Shown here: positions 21,404 through 32,113 of the stretch, piece after piece
How the letters are laid out: the number at the start of each line of letters is the position of its first letter
How positions within the stretch are numbered: position 1 is the stretch's first letter
NCBI GenBank assembly: GCA_963921195.1
Contig: OY992537.1
Span: forward strand, 93,206,736-93,270,735
Direction of reading: 5' to 3'
Source: Pegoplata infirma
Taxonomy: Eukaryota > Arthropoda > Insecta > Diptera > Anthomyiidae
Length of the DNA stretch: 64,000 nt
Program-made: the position numbers and the translations under genes
The notes under the pieces: model-generated
Database searches by the model: none
What the model was told of the DNA's origin: nothing
What the model saw: only the letters and a program-made list of their open reading frames with translations

Positions 21404-23029
21404 TTACAAGGGCGGCAAGTCTGCACGACGCAGTCTTGAATGTCCCTGGGTTCGTGTCAAGACTCTAGCCAAGGGGTTTGGGTGATTTTCCAGTTTATCA
21501 GCATATCTTGTCCTTATTGTGATAAACTCATCCTTAACAAATGGTATGTTAAGATCCCTGTGTATATTCTCGTTGCGAATAAACCATGGCGCGCCGGTCA
21601 TAGTTCTGAGAATTTTTGATTGTGCCCTCTGTATAAGTTCTATATTGGATGCGCTTGCAGTACCATATAGTTGGATACCGTAGGTCCATATCGGTTTTAA
21701 TATACAGTTATACAGGGTGACTTTTGAGTCAAGGCTAAGTTTGGAATATTTGTTAATTAACCAGTGTAAATTGCTGGATTTCAGCTTCATTTGAAGCCTC
21801 TTGGCTTCTATGTGCTTTCGCCATGTTAATCGCCTGTCCAAATGAATGCCAAGGTATGTAACATTCTCAGATTGTGGGATATGTTCTCCATTTAGGGAGA
21901 CAGGAGGACAAGTTCCTGTTCTTAGTGTAAAAGTAACGTGCTTGCTTTTCAAAGCATTGACTTTTATTCGCCAATTTTTAAACCACGTCTCCACAATTCT
22001 AAGATGGTTATTAAGTTCAATTGATGCAACGGATGGATTCGTGTGTGTACTAATAATTGCTGTATCGTCTGCAAAAGTTGACGTTAGCAGACGGTCGTTA
22101 GTAGGCAAATCTGATGTAAAAATCAAATATAAAATTGGACCAAGTACACTTCCCTGCGGAACTCCAGCTTTCATTTCAAAATCTCCAGATGTCGTATCCT
22201 TATATTTTACCCTGAATTTTCGGTTAAGAAGATAGGATTCAAGTAGTTTATGAGTACAGGTGGGTAAAAGACCTTTTACCTTAATTAATAGACCCTCGTG
22301 CCAAACTTTGTCGAAAGCCTGCGCGACGTCAAGAAAAATCGCTGAACAATATTTCTTTTCTTCGTAGGCCTTTCTTATCTCGCTTGTAATGCGGTTTACT
22401 TGTTCTATTGTTCCATGCTTTTCGCGGAAACCAAACTGGTGAGCAGGAATAACGTTACAGTTTTCCAGGGAAGGCATAATTTTTTTAAGAAAAACTTTCT
22501 CAAATAATTTCGACAGACACGGAAGCAAGCTAATAGGTCTATATGATGAAGGTAAAGTTAAATCTTTTCCTGGCTTGGATATCATTTTAATTTCAGAAAT
22601 TTTCCACATATCTGGAAAATATCCTCGAAGCAAGATCGCATTAAACAGTTTTGTGAGGGTTATAACTGCTATGAATGGTAGGTTTTTTATCATTCTCGGC
22701 GTGACGAGGTCACATCCAGGAGATTTTTTAGGATTTAAATTGTCCTTTATTATAGTCTCAACCTCGTAAGGGTTGATTATAAAATTAGTCATATCAGCTC
22801 TGTTAGGCGGTTCAGGGAGCGTAAAGTCATGATCCGGTGGATTTGGTTCAAAGACTGAACATAAATGTTCGGCGAAGGTGCACGCTTTGTCTTCATCACT
22901 CCGTGCCCAATTTCCACTTTTATTTCTAAGTGGTGGCTCGCCCTCTACCGGTGTTTTCATATTTTTTGCAGCCTTCCACAACGAATAATTGGTGGAGCTT
23001 GAATTTTTCAGTCCCTCTATATAAGACAT
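21404..23029 (-). CDS. jockey-like ORF2, reverse transcriptase half
   Basis: This is the C-terminal part of jockey ORF2, the enzyme that reverse transcribes the element's RNA at the insertion site. The frame is open upstream to the insertion junction at 23113, adding the residues WQNCRSPAAKQRLSEATRKL and more before the first Met. RT blocks are in order: NPKKSPGCDLVTPRMIKNL (99-117), SSYRPISLLPCLSKLFEKV (161-179), HQFGFREKHGTIEQ (197-210), IFLDVAQAFDKVW with catalytic Asp234, GVPQGSVLGP (289-298) and TFADDTAI with FADD at 319-322. TYLGIHLDRRLTWRKHI (391-407) is the usual jockey thumb motif. There is no RNase H domain, as expected for jockey. The frame is intact over 541 codons. Homology to the jockey clade is from remembered motifs, not a search. 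Confidence 0.88.
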   Translation of the reverse strand: MSYIEGLKNSSSTNYSLWKAAKNMKTPVEGEPPLRNKSGNWARSDEDKACTFAEHLCSVFEPNPPDHDFTLPEPPNRADMTNFIINPYEVETIIKDNLNPKKSPGCDLVTPRMIKNLPFIAVITLTKLFNAILLRGYFPDMWKISEIKMISKPGKDLTLPSSYRPISLLPCLSKLFEKVFLKKIMPSLENCNVIPAHQFGFREKHGTIEQVNRITSEIRKAYEEKKYCSAIFLDVAQAFDKVWHEGLLIKVKGLLPTCTHKLLESYLLNRKFRVKYKDTTSGDFEMKAGVPQGSVLGPILYLIFTSDLPTNDRLLTSTFADDTAIISTHTNPSVASIELNNHLRIVETWFKNWRIKVNALKSKHVTFTLRTGTCPPVSLNGEHIPQSENVTYLGIHLDRRLTWRKHIEAKRLQMKLKSSNLHWLINKYSKLSLDSKVTLYNCILKPIWTYGIQLYGTASASNIELIQRAQSKILRTMTGAPWFIRNENIHRDLNIPFVKDEFITIRTRYADKLENHPNPLARVLTRTQGHSRLRRADLPPL

Positions 23030-23126
23030 ATTTCTACGATCCTCTTCTAAATGAAGGGCTTCTCTCAGTTTTCTTGTAGCCTCTGACAGCCTCTGCTTTG
23101 CAGCAGGTGATCTACAATTTTGCCAT

Positions 23127-24454
23127 AGGTTAGGTTAGGTTAGGTTGTAAGTGGCTGCTGACGTTTTACGTCAACACACGTAGACTCTGAGGTCCATTGT
23201 GATACCACGGGATCGTAATAGGTTTCCCTACTAGTCCCTGTCGTTAAACCAGTTTGAGCTTCTTATGAAACTCCTTAGATGTTGAATTTTGACATCCGAC
23301 AAATCTGAAAGATCGTACAGCTCCCTAGATCCCAGTGAAGCAAGTCGCTGACCAGAAAGTGCCGGGCAATGGCAAATAAAGTGTTCGATAGTTTCCAACT
23401 CCTCTTCATCCATGCAACTTCGGCAAAAGTCATTCGACGGCACATTTAACCGCTCTGCGTGCTTCCCTATAAGACAGTGTCCGGTAATTATAGAAACCAC
23501 CGTCGAAATCTCTCCTCTTGGAAGCGATATCAGCTCACTTGTGCGCCCCTGATTAAGAGAAGGCCAAATCAGTCGTGTTGTCTCACACGTCCATCCATTT
23601 GCCCATCTTTGATTAGTCTCCGTCGCAGAACAAAGCCGTAGGTTTTGCTTGCAAGTTTCTAGAGGCATACCAACACATTCCAATTCTGTTGGAACCTGTA
23701 AGGTAGTTCCTAGTCTTGCAAGCTCATCGGCTTTGCAATTCCCTGGAATGTCTCTGTGCCCTGGGACCCATATGAGTCGTATGTTAAACTGCTTGGCCAT
23801 CTCATTTAAAGACGTGCGGCAGTTAAGGGCAGATCTTGTTTTCAGAAACATTGAATCCAGGGACTTGACCGCGGCTTGACTGTCAGTATAGATGTTGACT
23901 GCGGTTGTAGACAAGACATTGCAGCTCAACCAGTCAGCCACTTCCTTTATTGCCAGCATCTCTGCCTGGTAAACACTGCAATGATCTGGCAATCTACGAG
24001 CCAGGCTCAATCCAAGCTCTTCCGAATAGACCCCAAAGCCCACTTGTCCGTGCAGCCTCGATCCATCTGTGTAAAAATTTATGGTAGCTCCACTTCCCGG
24101 AGTATCCCCCATCCAAGACTCCCTGGATGGTATCATAGTGGTAAAGTGGCGCTCAAAGAGGCTCAAAGAGGGAGCACAATCCACATTTTGTGGTATTGTT
24201 ATCTTTTTCAAGATCGCGCTATGGCCACAATCGCTGCTCCTCCATTGCAGCGTGCTATTAAGTCGAATTGCCGACGCAGCTGCATACTGCCTACCCAATA
24301 TGTCCAAGGGTATCAGGTGAAGGAGGATTTCTAATGCAGCCGTAGGTGTAGTACGAAGAGCACCAGTGATGCACATCGACGCCATTCTCTGTACCTTCGT
24401 GATAAAGACACAGTTCGCTTTTGTTTCTAAAGCAGGCCACCAGACAATGATTCC
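23127..24454 (-). mobile_element. RNase H-bearing non-LTR element fragment inserted in jockey ORF2
   Basis: A 13-bp direct repeat, ACAATTTTGCCAT, lies at 23114-23126 and 24455-24467; jockey ORF2 reads continuously from one side to the other when the insert is ignored. On the minus strand the insert starts in the thumb region of a reverse transcriptase, covers an RNase H domain and a C-terminal Cys/His motif, then about 100 bp of 3' region, and ends in repeated CCTAA units (TTAGG on the plus strand). It is heavily 5' truncated and probably belongs to the I/LOA/R1 group, in which an RNase H follows the RT. Confidence 0.85.
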
Positions 24455-25423
24455 ACAATTTTGCCATGCTCTTCTCAGTTTTCTTTTTTGTGTTATAAGT
24501 TTTTCAATCTCAGAATTTGATAGATATGATTCACGGTTTGAAGTTATTTCACTCTGAAGAGTCGAGTGTTCAGCTGCTGACCTCATAATGAACGTTAAGT
24601 CCTGTACGCATTCTTCAATATCCCCCTCACACTCCAATGTTGGATCAGTGTGGATGTGACTACTTATATATTTCTTATATTTTAACCAATTGGTTCTATA
24701 AGACGTTAATACACAGGGTTTTTTTAGCTCCTTAGGATCATCATAATAATTTACTATGACAGGAGAATGGTCGGAAGAGAGGCCAAATGATGTTTCAACT
24801 GATACTTTATTTCTATCAATATTCTTGGAGACTCCAAAATCTATGAGATCTGGGATTTTCCTAGGATCAGAAGGCCAATAGGTTGGTTTACCAGGTGATA
24901 TAATATCGAACCTGTTTTTTCGATCAACTAGCAAGTAGTAAAGCTGTCTTCCCCTGGGGTTTATAAGACGTGATCCCCAATAGGTGTGCTTAGCATTATA
25001 ATCCCCGCAAGCCAGGAAACGATTTCCAAGTGTTTTAAAGAACTCGTCGAATTGGTTTTGTGTAACCGAAAAACGTGGTGGGCAGTATATTGCCGATAGA
25101 GTAAGGCCACCATTTCCACAATAAATGTGAATTGATGTAGCCTGAAGGTAGTTCTTGGAAAAGTCTTCTAAAGCATGATGTTTAATTCTACTCCTAATAA
25201 GAATGCCAGAGCCACCATGTGCCTTACCGTCAGGGTGATTTGTTTTATGGAATGTATATCCGGGAATGTTAAAGCAATATCTATTTGTCAGATGTGTTTC
25301 TGAAAGTAGCAACACATCTATATTTTCACGCGATAGAAAACTAGATATCTCAGCCTTATGCTGGGTTACGCCGTTAGCATTCCAAAAAAATATCTGCTGT
25401 ATAAAATTTTCGACATAAGTCAT
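23231..25423 (-). CDS. Chimeric ORF: jockey endonuclease fused to foreign RNase H
   Basis: One 730-codon frame joins two elements. Residues 1-323 are the jockey ORF2 start with its APE-type endonuclease, which nicks target DNA: WNANG (Asn15), SETHL (Glu42), GDYNAKH (Asp141, Asn143) and SSDHSPV (Asp218, His219). After Cys323 the frame enters the inserted element: an RT thumb remnant (CITGALRTTPTAALEILLHL, 351-370), then RNase H at about 445-575 with Asp453, Glu488, Asp514, His556 and Asp566 in place, then a Cys/His motif (C667, C670, H681, C686). The start ATG is jockey's own and is followed by the usual IFFWNANG. The polymerase between the two is missing, so the protein could not transpose by itself. 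The frame stays open across the junction by chance, as far as the sequence shows. Confidence 0.88.
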   Translation of the reverse strand: MTYVENFIQQIFFWNANGVTQHKAEISSFLSRENIDVLLLSETHLTNRYCFNIPGYTFHKTNHPDGKAHGGSGILIRSRIKHHALEDFSKNYLQATSIHIYCGNGGLTLSAIYCPPRFSVTQNQFDEFFKTLGNRFLACGDYNAKHTYWGSRLINPRGRQLYYLLVDRKNRFDIISPGKPTYWPSDPRKIPDLIDFGVSKNIDRNKVSVETSFGLSSDHSPVIVNYYDDPKELKKPCVLTSYRTNWLKYKKYISSHIHTDPTLECEGDIEECVQDLTFIMRSAAEHSTLQSEITSNRESYLSNSEIEKLITQKRKLRRAWQNCGIIVWWPALETKANCVFITKVQRMASMCITGALRTTPTAALEILLHLIPLDILGRQYAAASAIRLNSTLQWRSSDCGHSAILKKITIPQNVDCAPSLSLFERHFTTMIPSRESWMGDTPGSGATINFYTDGSRLHGQVGFGVYSEELGLSLARRLPDHCSVYQAEMLAIKEVADWLSCNVLSTTAVNIYTDSQAAVKSLDSMFLKTRSALNCRTSLNEMAKQFNIRLIWVPGHRDIPGNCKADELARLGTTLQVPTELECVGMPLETCKQNLRLCSATETNQRWANGWTCETTRLIWPSLNQGRTSELISLPRGEISTVVSIITGHCLIGKHAERLNVPSNDFCRSCMDEEELETIEHFICHCPALSGQRLASLGSRELYDLSDLSDVKIQHLRSFIRSSNWFNDRD

Positions 25424-25430
25424 TGTTATT

Positions 25431-26084
25431 TATTTGCAATAGTTACATTATTTGACTGTGGCAAGTGGTAGGTGTGAACTTTCTAATTTTAAGGTTTTAT
25501 TTGGCCATACGTTTTTCCCTTTTTTTTTTTGGTTATTTTGTTGGATTTAACTTTAGCAAATCTTTCAAATCAACACATACAAAAAAAAGGTCATATTATA
25601 ATAATATGGCTTTATTTTGATTGATTGATATTCAAGGCGGGTGTGCTACTCACGATATTTAAACATTCAATTCCAGCAATACAATCCAATCCATCTACTA
25701 TTCATATCAAAGCATTTTCCATTTGTACATTTGAATATTTTGGGTATTTTTTTTTTATTTGATGGGTTGGTTAGTTGAATGTATCAAAATACATTTATTA
25801 TTTTTTTTTGATTTGCAATTGTTATTTTCTTATTTAAATCAAATCTTTTTCAAATTTAATAATAATTTATTATGACTTTTAGCAAGATTTATATTATGAA
25901 TTGGATTTACTTGCATGTGCGAAGTTTAAGAAAATAACGCTATAGGTGGCAAATTATTTTATTTTATTTGGGCTATATTTTTGTTTTCAGATATAATTTA
26001 TACAGATATTGCAAAAATTATTTTAACATTTAGTTTTGTAGATAGGGCAAAATTAATATTAATGAGAAAATAGAGTTGTCTAAG
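25431..26084. other. No recognised gene
   Basis: AT-rich DNA upstream of the jockey-like ORF2. Apart from a possible short ORF1 tail near 25435-25530 I see no frame, palindrome or family repeat. It may be old single-copy sequence. Confidence 0.45.
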
Positions 26085-26220
26085 AGATAAAATATACTTT
26101 ATGTAAGATTATTCCAGCTCAAGGTCATTTTTCATTACATATCATTAGAGGAATAATGTCAAAGCATAAATTTTCAAGAGAATTATTCTGTGCAACAAAA
26201 AATTGTATTTCGAATGAAAA
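26085..26220. repeat. Diverged family E fragment
   Basis: TTATTCCAGCTCAAGGTCAT and AATTTTCAAGAGAATTATTC match the left arm of family E (5440-5510) with many changes. A near-identical fragment lies at 30468. The fragment is cut by the family B foldback at 26223. Confidence 0.55.
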
Positions 26221-26222
26221 TA

Positions 26223-27722
26223 TGAGGCATTCCACACCAAATGTCCAGCGAAAAAAAAAACACGTGTACCGTAAACTTCTAAATAGGTTGTATGGATAGC
26301 CCTATATGGAACTTAGAAAATTGCTTTTTTGGTTTTTTAATTTTTCAAAAACTGGGCTTAGGAGGCGTGGTCAAATATTGGAAAAATGGTCAAATTTGTG
26401 GCGAGTTGCCATGATTAAATATTTATCACATTAAAACGGAATGCACCACAATCTCAAAAATTTACATTCTTATATAGTTTTGTATGGGCTATCGATAAAA
26501 ATTTTTTTTTTTGGAAAATTTTCAGAACCCGTTCTGAAATTTTCCATTTTTTAAAAATGTCCATTTATTAAAAAACATGCCACTTTTTTTTCTTTTTTAA
26601 GTTTTTTTTTTTTTTTTAGGTTTAGATGTTTGTCCATCCACACAAAAAAAAAAATAAGAAACACGTTCTTCGTTTTTTTCGAGAAAATCGCATTTGAACT
26701 TTAAATTTCATAACAATTTTGTAATTTGCTTGTATTTTCTTGATTTAACGTTGCGAATGAGTAATATTTAGGCAATTGATTGCTGTGTTTTTCAATAAGT
26801 GGATTTATTTTCGGATTAATCTTATTTAGTTTAAAATAAATAAATTAAAATGACAAAACAAATTTGGAATATTTTTTTCCATAATCTACGATAAATAAGC
26901 AATTATTATCCGAAAAAATAATAGAAAAATCTGGAAAATTAAAAAAGTTATAAATAAATCAAAATAAATCCAACTAAATTTTTGGATTTAATAAATCCGT
27001 TTTGGATTAATTTTGTTTTATTTATAACTTTTTTCATTTTCCAAATTTGTTCATTATTTTTTCGGATTATAATTGCAAATTTATTGTAGATTACGGAAAA
27101 AAATATTCCAAATTTGTTTTAGTATGTTAAAATATTTTTTTTAAGCAAAATACGATTAATCAGAAAATAAATCCACTTATTGAAAAACACAGCAGATATT
27201 ACTCATTCGCAACGTTAAATCAAGAAAATACAAGGAAATTACAAAATTGTTATGATATTTAAAGTTCAAAAGCGATTTTCTCGAAAAAAACGAAGAACGT
27301 GTTTCTGATTTTTTTTGTGTGGATGGACAAACATCTTAACTTTAAAAAAAAAATTAAAAAAGAAAAAAAAAGTGGCATGTTTTTTAATAAATGGACATTT
27401 TTAAAAATTGGAAAATTTCAGAACGGGTTCTGAAAATTATCCAAAAAAAAAATTTAATCGATAGCCCATACAAAACTATATAAAAATATAAATTTTTGAG
27501 ATTGTGGTGCATTCCGTTTTAATGTGATAAATATTTAATCAAGGCAACTCGCCACAAATTTGACCATTTTTCCAATATTTGACCACGCCTTCTAAGCCCA
27601 GTTTTTGAAAATTAGAAAAACCAAAAACGCAATTTTCTTAATTCCATATAGGGCTATCCAAGAACCTATTCAGAAATTTTCGGGACGCATGTTTTTCTGT
27701 AGCGGGACATTTGGTGTGAAAT
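26223..27722. mobile_element. Foldback element, family B, copy 2 with nested insertion
   Basis: The left terminus TGAGGCATTCCACACCAAAT is flanked by TA; the right arm reaches GGACATTTGGTGTGAAAT and lacks the last bases. The loop that in other copies holds TATTACTCAT is expanded by a nested palindrome (about 26782-27192). Confidence 0.7.
26782..27192. mobile_element. Nested palindrome with GCTGTGTTTTTCAATAAG ends
   Basis: GCTGTGTTTTTCAATAAGTG faces its complement at 27175-27192 and the arms continue with GGATTTATTTTC. It lies in the loop of the family B foldback. No target duplication is clear. The ~410 bp are AT-rich and non-coding. Confidence 0.6.
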
Positions 27723-27780
27723 TAAAGTAGATAATTTCAATAAAAAATGGGACTCAAATTCATTAATCAAGTGGTATGAC

Positions 27781-29608
27781 TAACCTGACCAACCATCCCG
27801 CTTTTGGCGTGATTATACCGCTTTTTGATTTCTCATCCCGCTTTTTAAGCAAAAGTCCCGCTTCATCCCGCTTTATCCCGCTTTTAGGCTTTTGGAATAT
27901 CAAAATACAATTAATAGTTTTTTTTTCATAATATTTTGAGTAAGACGTTTACATATTAACATATTAACTATTTCTTACCGTGTAAAGAAAATGTTGAGAA
28001 AACTTTTTTACCGGACCGATTTACATAAAAAATAAGACCCTTTTTAGTCAAATTAAATTTTTATATAAAATTTTTTAATTGTGACACTTCCAATATTCCG
28101 AAAAAAAACTTTCAATAAAAGAGGATTAACTTTAATGTTTCCTTTACAAAATGTTTCGCATATTAGGGCATTTTAACTACAGAAAAACTCTTAGATTCTA
28201 AAATATTATTCATATAGAAAAATAACTTTTTTCTGAGAAATGTTCAGATTCTAAAACCCTTTTCATAAAAAGTCAGATCGTAGAAAAATTCTCAGATTCA
28301 ACATTTTATTATAAAAAATTTCTCATTCTAGGAAATTTTCTGAGATTCGGAGACATTCTTTCTATATTAAAATTTCCAAATTCTGATGCACTTTACTCAT
28401 AGAAAAATTCTGAAATAATTCTCATAATTTAAGGTAATTCTCAGATTCTGATAAATTTTTTGTATACAAAAATCTAAGGATTGAAACATTTCTCATAATA
28501 GAAAAATCACAGATTCTAAAAAATTATCGGTTTCTAAAAAATTGTTCCTTAAAAAAAAATTCTGATATTATTTTTTAAAAATAAAATCTTAAATTTTAAA
28601 GCCCCGATAAGAAAATTGAATAAATCTGGTCTGATCTGTAAAAATCTAATGATATCAATTGTATCTGTTAAGATATATTAGATACAAGTTTTGTCTCCGA
28701 TTTCCTTATCTGATTAGATCGGATCAGATCCCGAAATTGGGAAAAATCTCGGATCAAAAAGATCTGATCAGATACAATTATATTAATTAGATCCAAACAG
28801 AGTGAATAAGATTTAATTGATTTATTCATTGGATATTTTTCGATATGGTTCTAATGTTTTCTAAGATAATTTCTATCATTTTTAATATAGAAGAATTTTT
28901 AGAAAAATTTCAGATTTTGGAAATTTTCTATAGAAAAATTCTAAAACAGTTTTCCTATTTGAAAAACTTTTCCTAAAGAAAAATTCTAAGATTCTAAAAT
29001 ATTATTTATCTTTTTCCAAAAAAAAAATTGCAAGTTTCTGAAACATTTTTCTCATAAAAAAACTCTCAGATTCTGAAACGGTTTTCTTATAGAAAAATTA
29101 TCCGATTTTAGAAATTTTTTTCCAAAAAAAGTCTTGTTAGATTCTGAATCATTTTTATGTAAGGAAATTCGCAGTTGCTATCGGATTTTTTCTATAGAAA
29201 ATTTAAATGTAAAATTCTTAAATATTTTCCCTACAGAAGAATTGTTAAAAAATTTAAAAAAATTTTTATTTCAAAATATTCTACATTCTATGTCAAATAA
29301 ATATCAAAAAATTTTCTAAAGATAATGTCTGGAGTTCTGAGACATTTTTCTATAAAAAATACATGAGATTTATTTTTTTCTTAGAAAATAATAAGAAAAG
29401 TTATCAGATTCAGTTAGAAAATGTCCACGAATCTAATGCGTTTTTAGTTTTTCAAAATCTTTTAAAAAAATTAAAATCCCTTAAAAGTATATCCAGCATT
29501 TTTTGAATTTGTGGAAGGTAAACCAAAAACAAATCCCGCTTTTTAGATCAAAATCCCGCTTTTTTAACCATTCGATCCCGCTTCAGTCAAAATCAGTTGG
29601 TCAGGTTA
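27781..29608. mobile_element. hAT-like element with iterated CCCGCTT words
   Basis: The left end is TAACCTGACCAAC; the right end, read inward, is TAACCTGACCAACTG. An 8-bp duplication, GGTATGAC, lies at 27773-27780 and 29609-29616. CCCGCTT occurs five times within 115 bp of the left end and three times within 80 bp of the right end, in the same orientation. The 1.4-kb interior is a degenerate array around TTTTTCTATAGAAAAAT and TCTCAGATTCTGA-like words. No transposase frame exists. It lies in a family C repeat. Confidence 0.78.
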
Positions 29609-29616
29609 GGTATGAC

Positions 29617-30462
29617 ACACGTTAGATGCCTGGGGAAGTTGTAATAACTTGGTTGATTTTCAACCGATTTTAGTTTTTGGTACCTTATTAGAAAGGCATT
29701 TTACTCCATATCATAATTCTGTAATCACTTAAGTTAAAACTTAACTTAAAATACAAAAAAAAATTGCGAAAACAGAAAAAAATTCATATTTTTCCTTGTA
29801 ATCCGTTTTTTAAACTTCAAGGACCATGCTAAACGCCTTACCCATGTCCGATCGTCATAAATTTTTGTGAGACGTATTTTTACCTCCAAATGAATATATC
29901 TAGGGTAAGTTAGGGTCAGTATCTACCATTTTGTTTTTTTTTGGGGCACCATATAAAATAAATCAGAGCCAAAAAATAAAAAGTGCAATTTTAAAAATTT
30001 GAAAAAAATATAAAGAATTGTGATCACATCTCGAATTATGGCTTAAAGGTTGCGTAATTTAGAGTAGAATTTTTATAGATTTTAACAAAAAAATTGAAGG
30101 TTTCGGACTTTTTCAAAAAGTCGATTTTAATTTTTAAACGTTAAAAAATGAGTGATAATTACTTCGAATAATTTTTTCATATTTTTTTTTTCAAAAACTA
30201 CATTTAAATACCAACAAAACTTTGTTCAACTTTTTTTAAAAATCTATATTTTTTAATGGTCAAAATTAATTAAAAATTTCAAATTTTTAATTTTTTTCTG
30301 AAAATCGCCATTTTGAAAATTGATTACTCAACACCATCCTAGAATAAAAGGCTGAAAATTGGTGTCCAAGTTGCATTTAATAAGTACTAAAACATATCCA
30401 AAAATAAAATAAATCGAAATGGGTCGGGTCTAAAAGTGAGTGATTTGGCTTGGAATGCCCCA
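29617..30462. repeat. Family C foldback, one arm
   Basis: From GTTAGATGCCTGGGGAAGTT to the terminus TGGAATGCCCCA (TA follows), this matches the right arm of the full copy at 32114-33644. The left arm is missing; the hAT-like element lies where the centre would be. Confidence 0.65.
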
Positions 30463-30467
30463 TATAC

Positions 30468-30680
30468 TTTATGTAAGATTATTCCAGCTCAAGGTCATTT
30501 TTCATTACACATCATTGATAGATCATGTCAAAGCAATTTTCAATAGAATTATTCTGTGCAATACAAAATTGTATTTTGAATGAGAATATGCAGAAAATAT
30601 TTGCAGAAAATTTTACACTTTTTTCTTTCAAAATTCACATGAAATCCAGGGCATTCATCAAGGAATCAAAATGGAATGCA
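30468..30680. repeat. Diverged family E fragment
   Basis: The counterpart of 26085-26220 (TTATTCCAGCTCAAGGTCAT), extending about 90 bp further before joining a family B arm. Confidence 0.5.
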
Positions 30681-32113
30681 TGGAGTCCATCCACACCAAA
30701 TATCCTGCTACAGAAAAACATGTGTGCCATGCATGTCTGAATAGGTTATATGGATAGCCCTATATGGAACTAAGAAAATAGCATTTTTGGTTTTTCAATT
30801 TTTAAAAAACTGGGCAAAGAAAGAGTGGTTAAACATTGGAAAAATGTTAAAGTTTGTGTCGAGTTCCCTTGATTAAATATTAATCAAATTATAACGGAAT
30901 GCACCACAATCTTAAAAATTTATATTCAGGTATATTTTTTATGGGCTATCGATTTAAATATTGGTTTTAATTTGGAAAATTTTCAGAACCTGTTCTGAAA
31001 TTTTTAATTTTTTAAAAAAGTTAATTTATTAAAAATCCGGCCGCATTTTTTATTTTTTTTTTAAGTTTAGATATTTGTCTATATACACAAAAAAATTCAG
31101 GAGGGAATTTCTCGTATTTTTCGAGAAAATATTGAATATTAGATTTCATAAAAATTCTGTAATTCTCTTGCATTTTATTGTGTCAACACTGCGTATGAGT
31201 AACCAAAATTCGTTGGTTTCGCAACAGGGATGTTAAAGTTGGTACAATTGTACTTTTTTTGGTACATTTTGACCTTCAAAAGTACCGTGGTACTACCGCG
31301 ACTCATTTGGTACAATTTTAAAATTTCCAATTTCTTTATAACTCATCGAAATATCGGAAAAAGACCCCAACATTTTTCTTTACTTTAAAAAAATGCTGAC
31401 AAAGGTACTAATGCTAGACCGATTTACACCATAAATTAGACACTTTTTTCAGTTGTTTTAAAACAGTTTAAAGAAGTTATCAAATAAAAAAAAATTACAG
31501 AAAAGGAAAGTTATCAGAATTAGACACTTGAATAAAAAAATACTCTATTTTACCAAACAAAAAGTCTCAGAATTTTCCACAGAAGAATCAGTCAGTTATT
31601 TATAGACGACAATTAATGAAGATATTATTAATTGCAGATTTTGACACCTTTTTCATCTTTAGAAGAATTCTAAGATCTTGATACATTTTTCATGTTTACA
31701 CACTCAAATACATTTTTCCTGTCGAAAAATTCTAGACTTTTTTTTAAAATATCGGACAATGAGACTTTTTTCTGCAGAACAGGTTTCAAGAAATTCTTCA
31801 TAAACGCCCCTGAAAAATGTTTTTTTTTTTGAGGGGGGGGGGGAGGGGGGGGGAGTGGTTGTGTACAAGATTTAGTACAAACGAATTCACACTCTCATTT
31901 GTTTTAGCTAAGTTTTTATTACTTAAAAAAAATGGTACCGTGAGGGTCCAAAAAGTACAATTATTTTTGAAAGTTGGTACAAAATTGAGAACCCCATTTA
32001 ACATCCCTGTTTCGCAAATATTGTGCCAACACCGCGTATGAGTAATGAATATTTGCGACAGCAACAAAATTTTTGTTACTCATACGCGATGTTGACACAA
32101 TAAATAAAATACA
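30681..32113. repeat. Family B foldback, left arm and loop, interrupted
   Basis: A diverged left arm (CCACACCAAATATCCTGC) runs to the loop block GCGTATGAGTAA. A hAT-like element occupies 31225-32009 within the loop. After it the loop continues (ACTCATACGCGATGTTGACA) and stops at a family C foldback, so the right arm is missing. Confidence 0.6.
31225..32009. mobile_element. hAT-like element, CAGGGATGTTAAA ends
   Basis: The left end is CAGGGATGTTAAA; the right end is its complement TTTAACATCCCTG. An 8-bp duplication, TTTCGCAA, lies at 31217-31224 and 32010-32017. CAGGG-type ends with 8-bp duplications are classical for hAT. GGTACA-type words cluster at both ends (TTGGTACAATT and TTGGTACAAAAT). 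A poly-G tract lies at 31832-31856. There is no transposase frame; 785 bp. Confidence 0.82.

Larger units (their letters stand above)
21254..25430 (-). mobile_element. jockey-like non-LTR retrotransposon, split by another element
   Basis: On the minus strand the element runs from an ORF2 start at 25423 to a poly(A) tail (T tract 21254-21274). ORF2 is divided by an insertion at 23127-24454; joining its two parts by position gives about 897 codons, the usual jockey ORF2 size. An AATAAA lies shortly before the tail. Only a possible trace of the upstream ORF1 is visible (a short frame ending at a stop about 45 bp before the ORF2 start, with a possible frameshift in a run of 11 A), so the 5' end is truncated or decayed. 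I found no target duplication. Confidence 0.8.

Noticed and set aside
23127..23150. TTAGG repeats as a telomere remnant
   Set aside because: The units lie exactly between a retrotransposon 3' region and its target duplication, so they are the element's tail.
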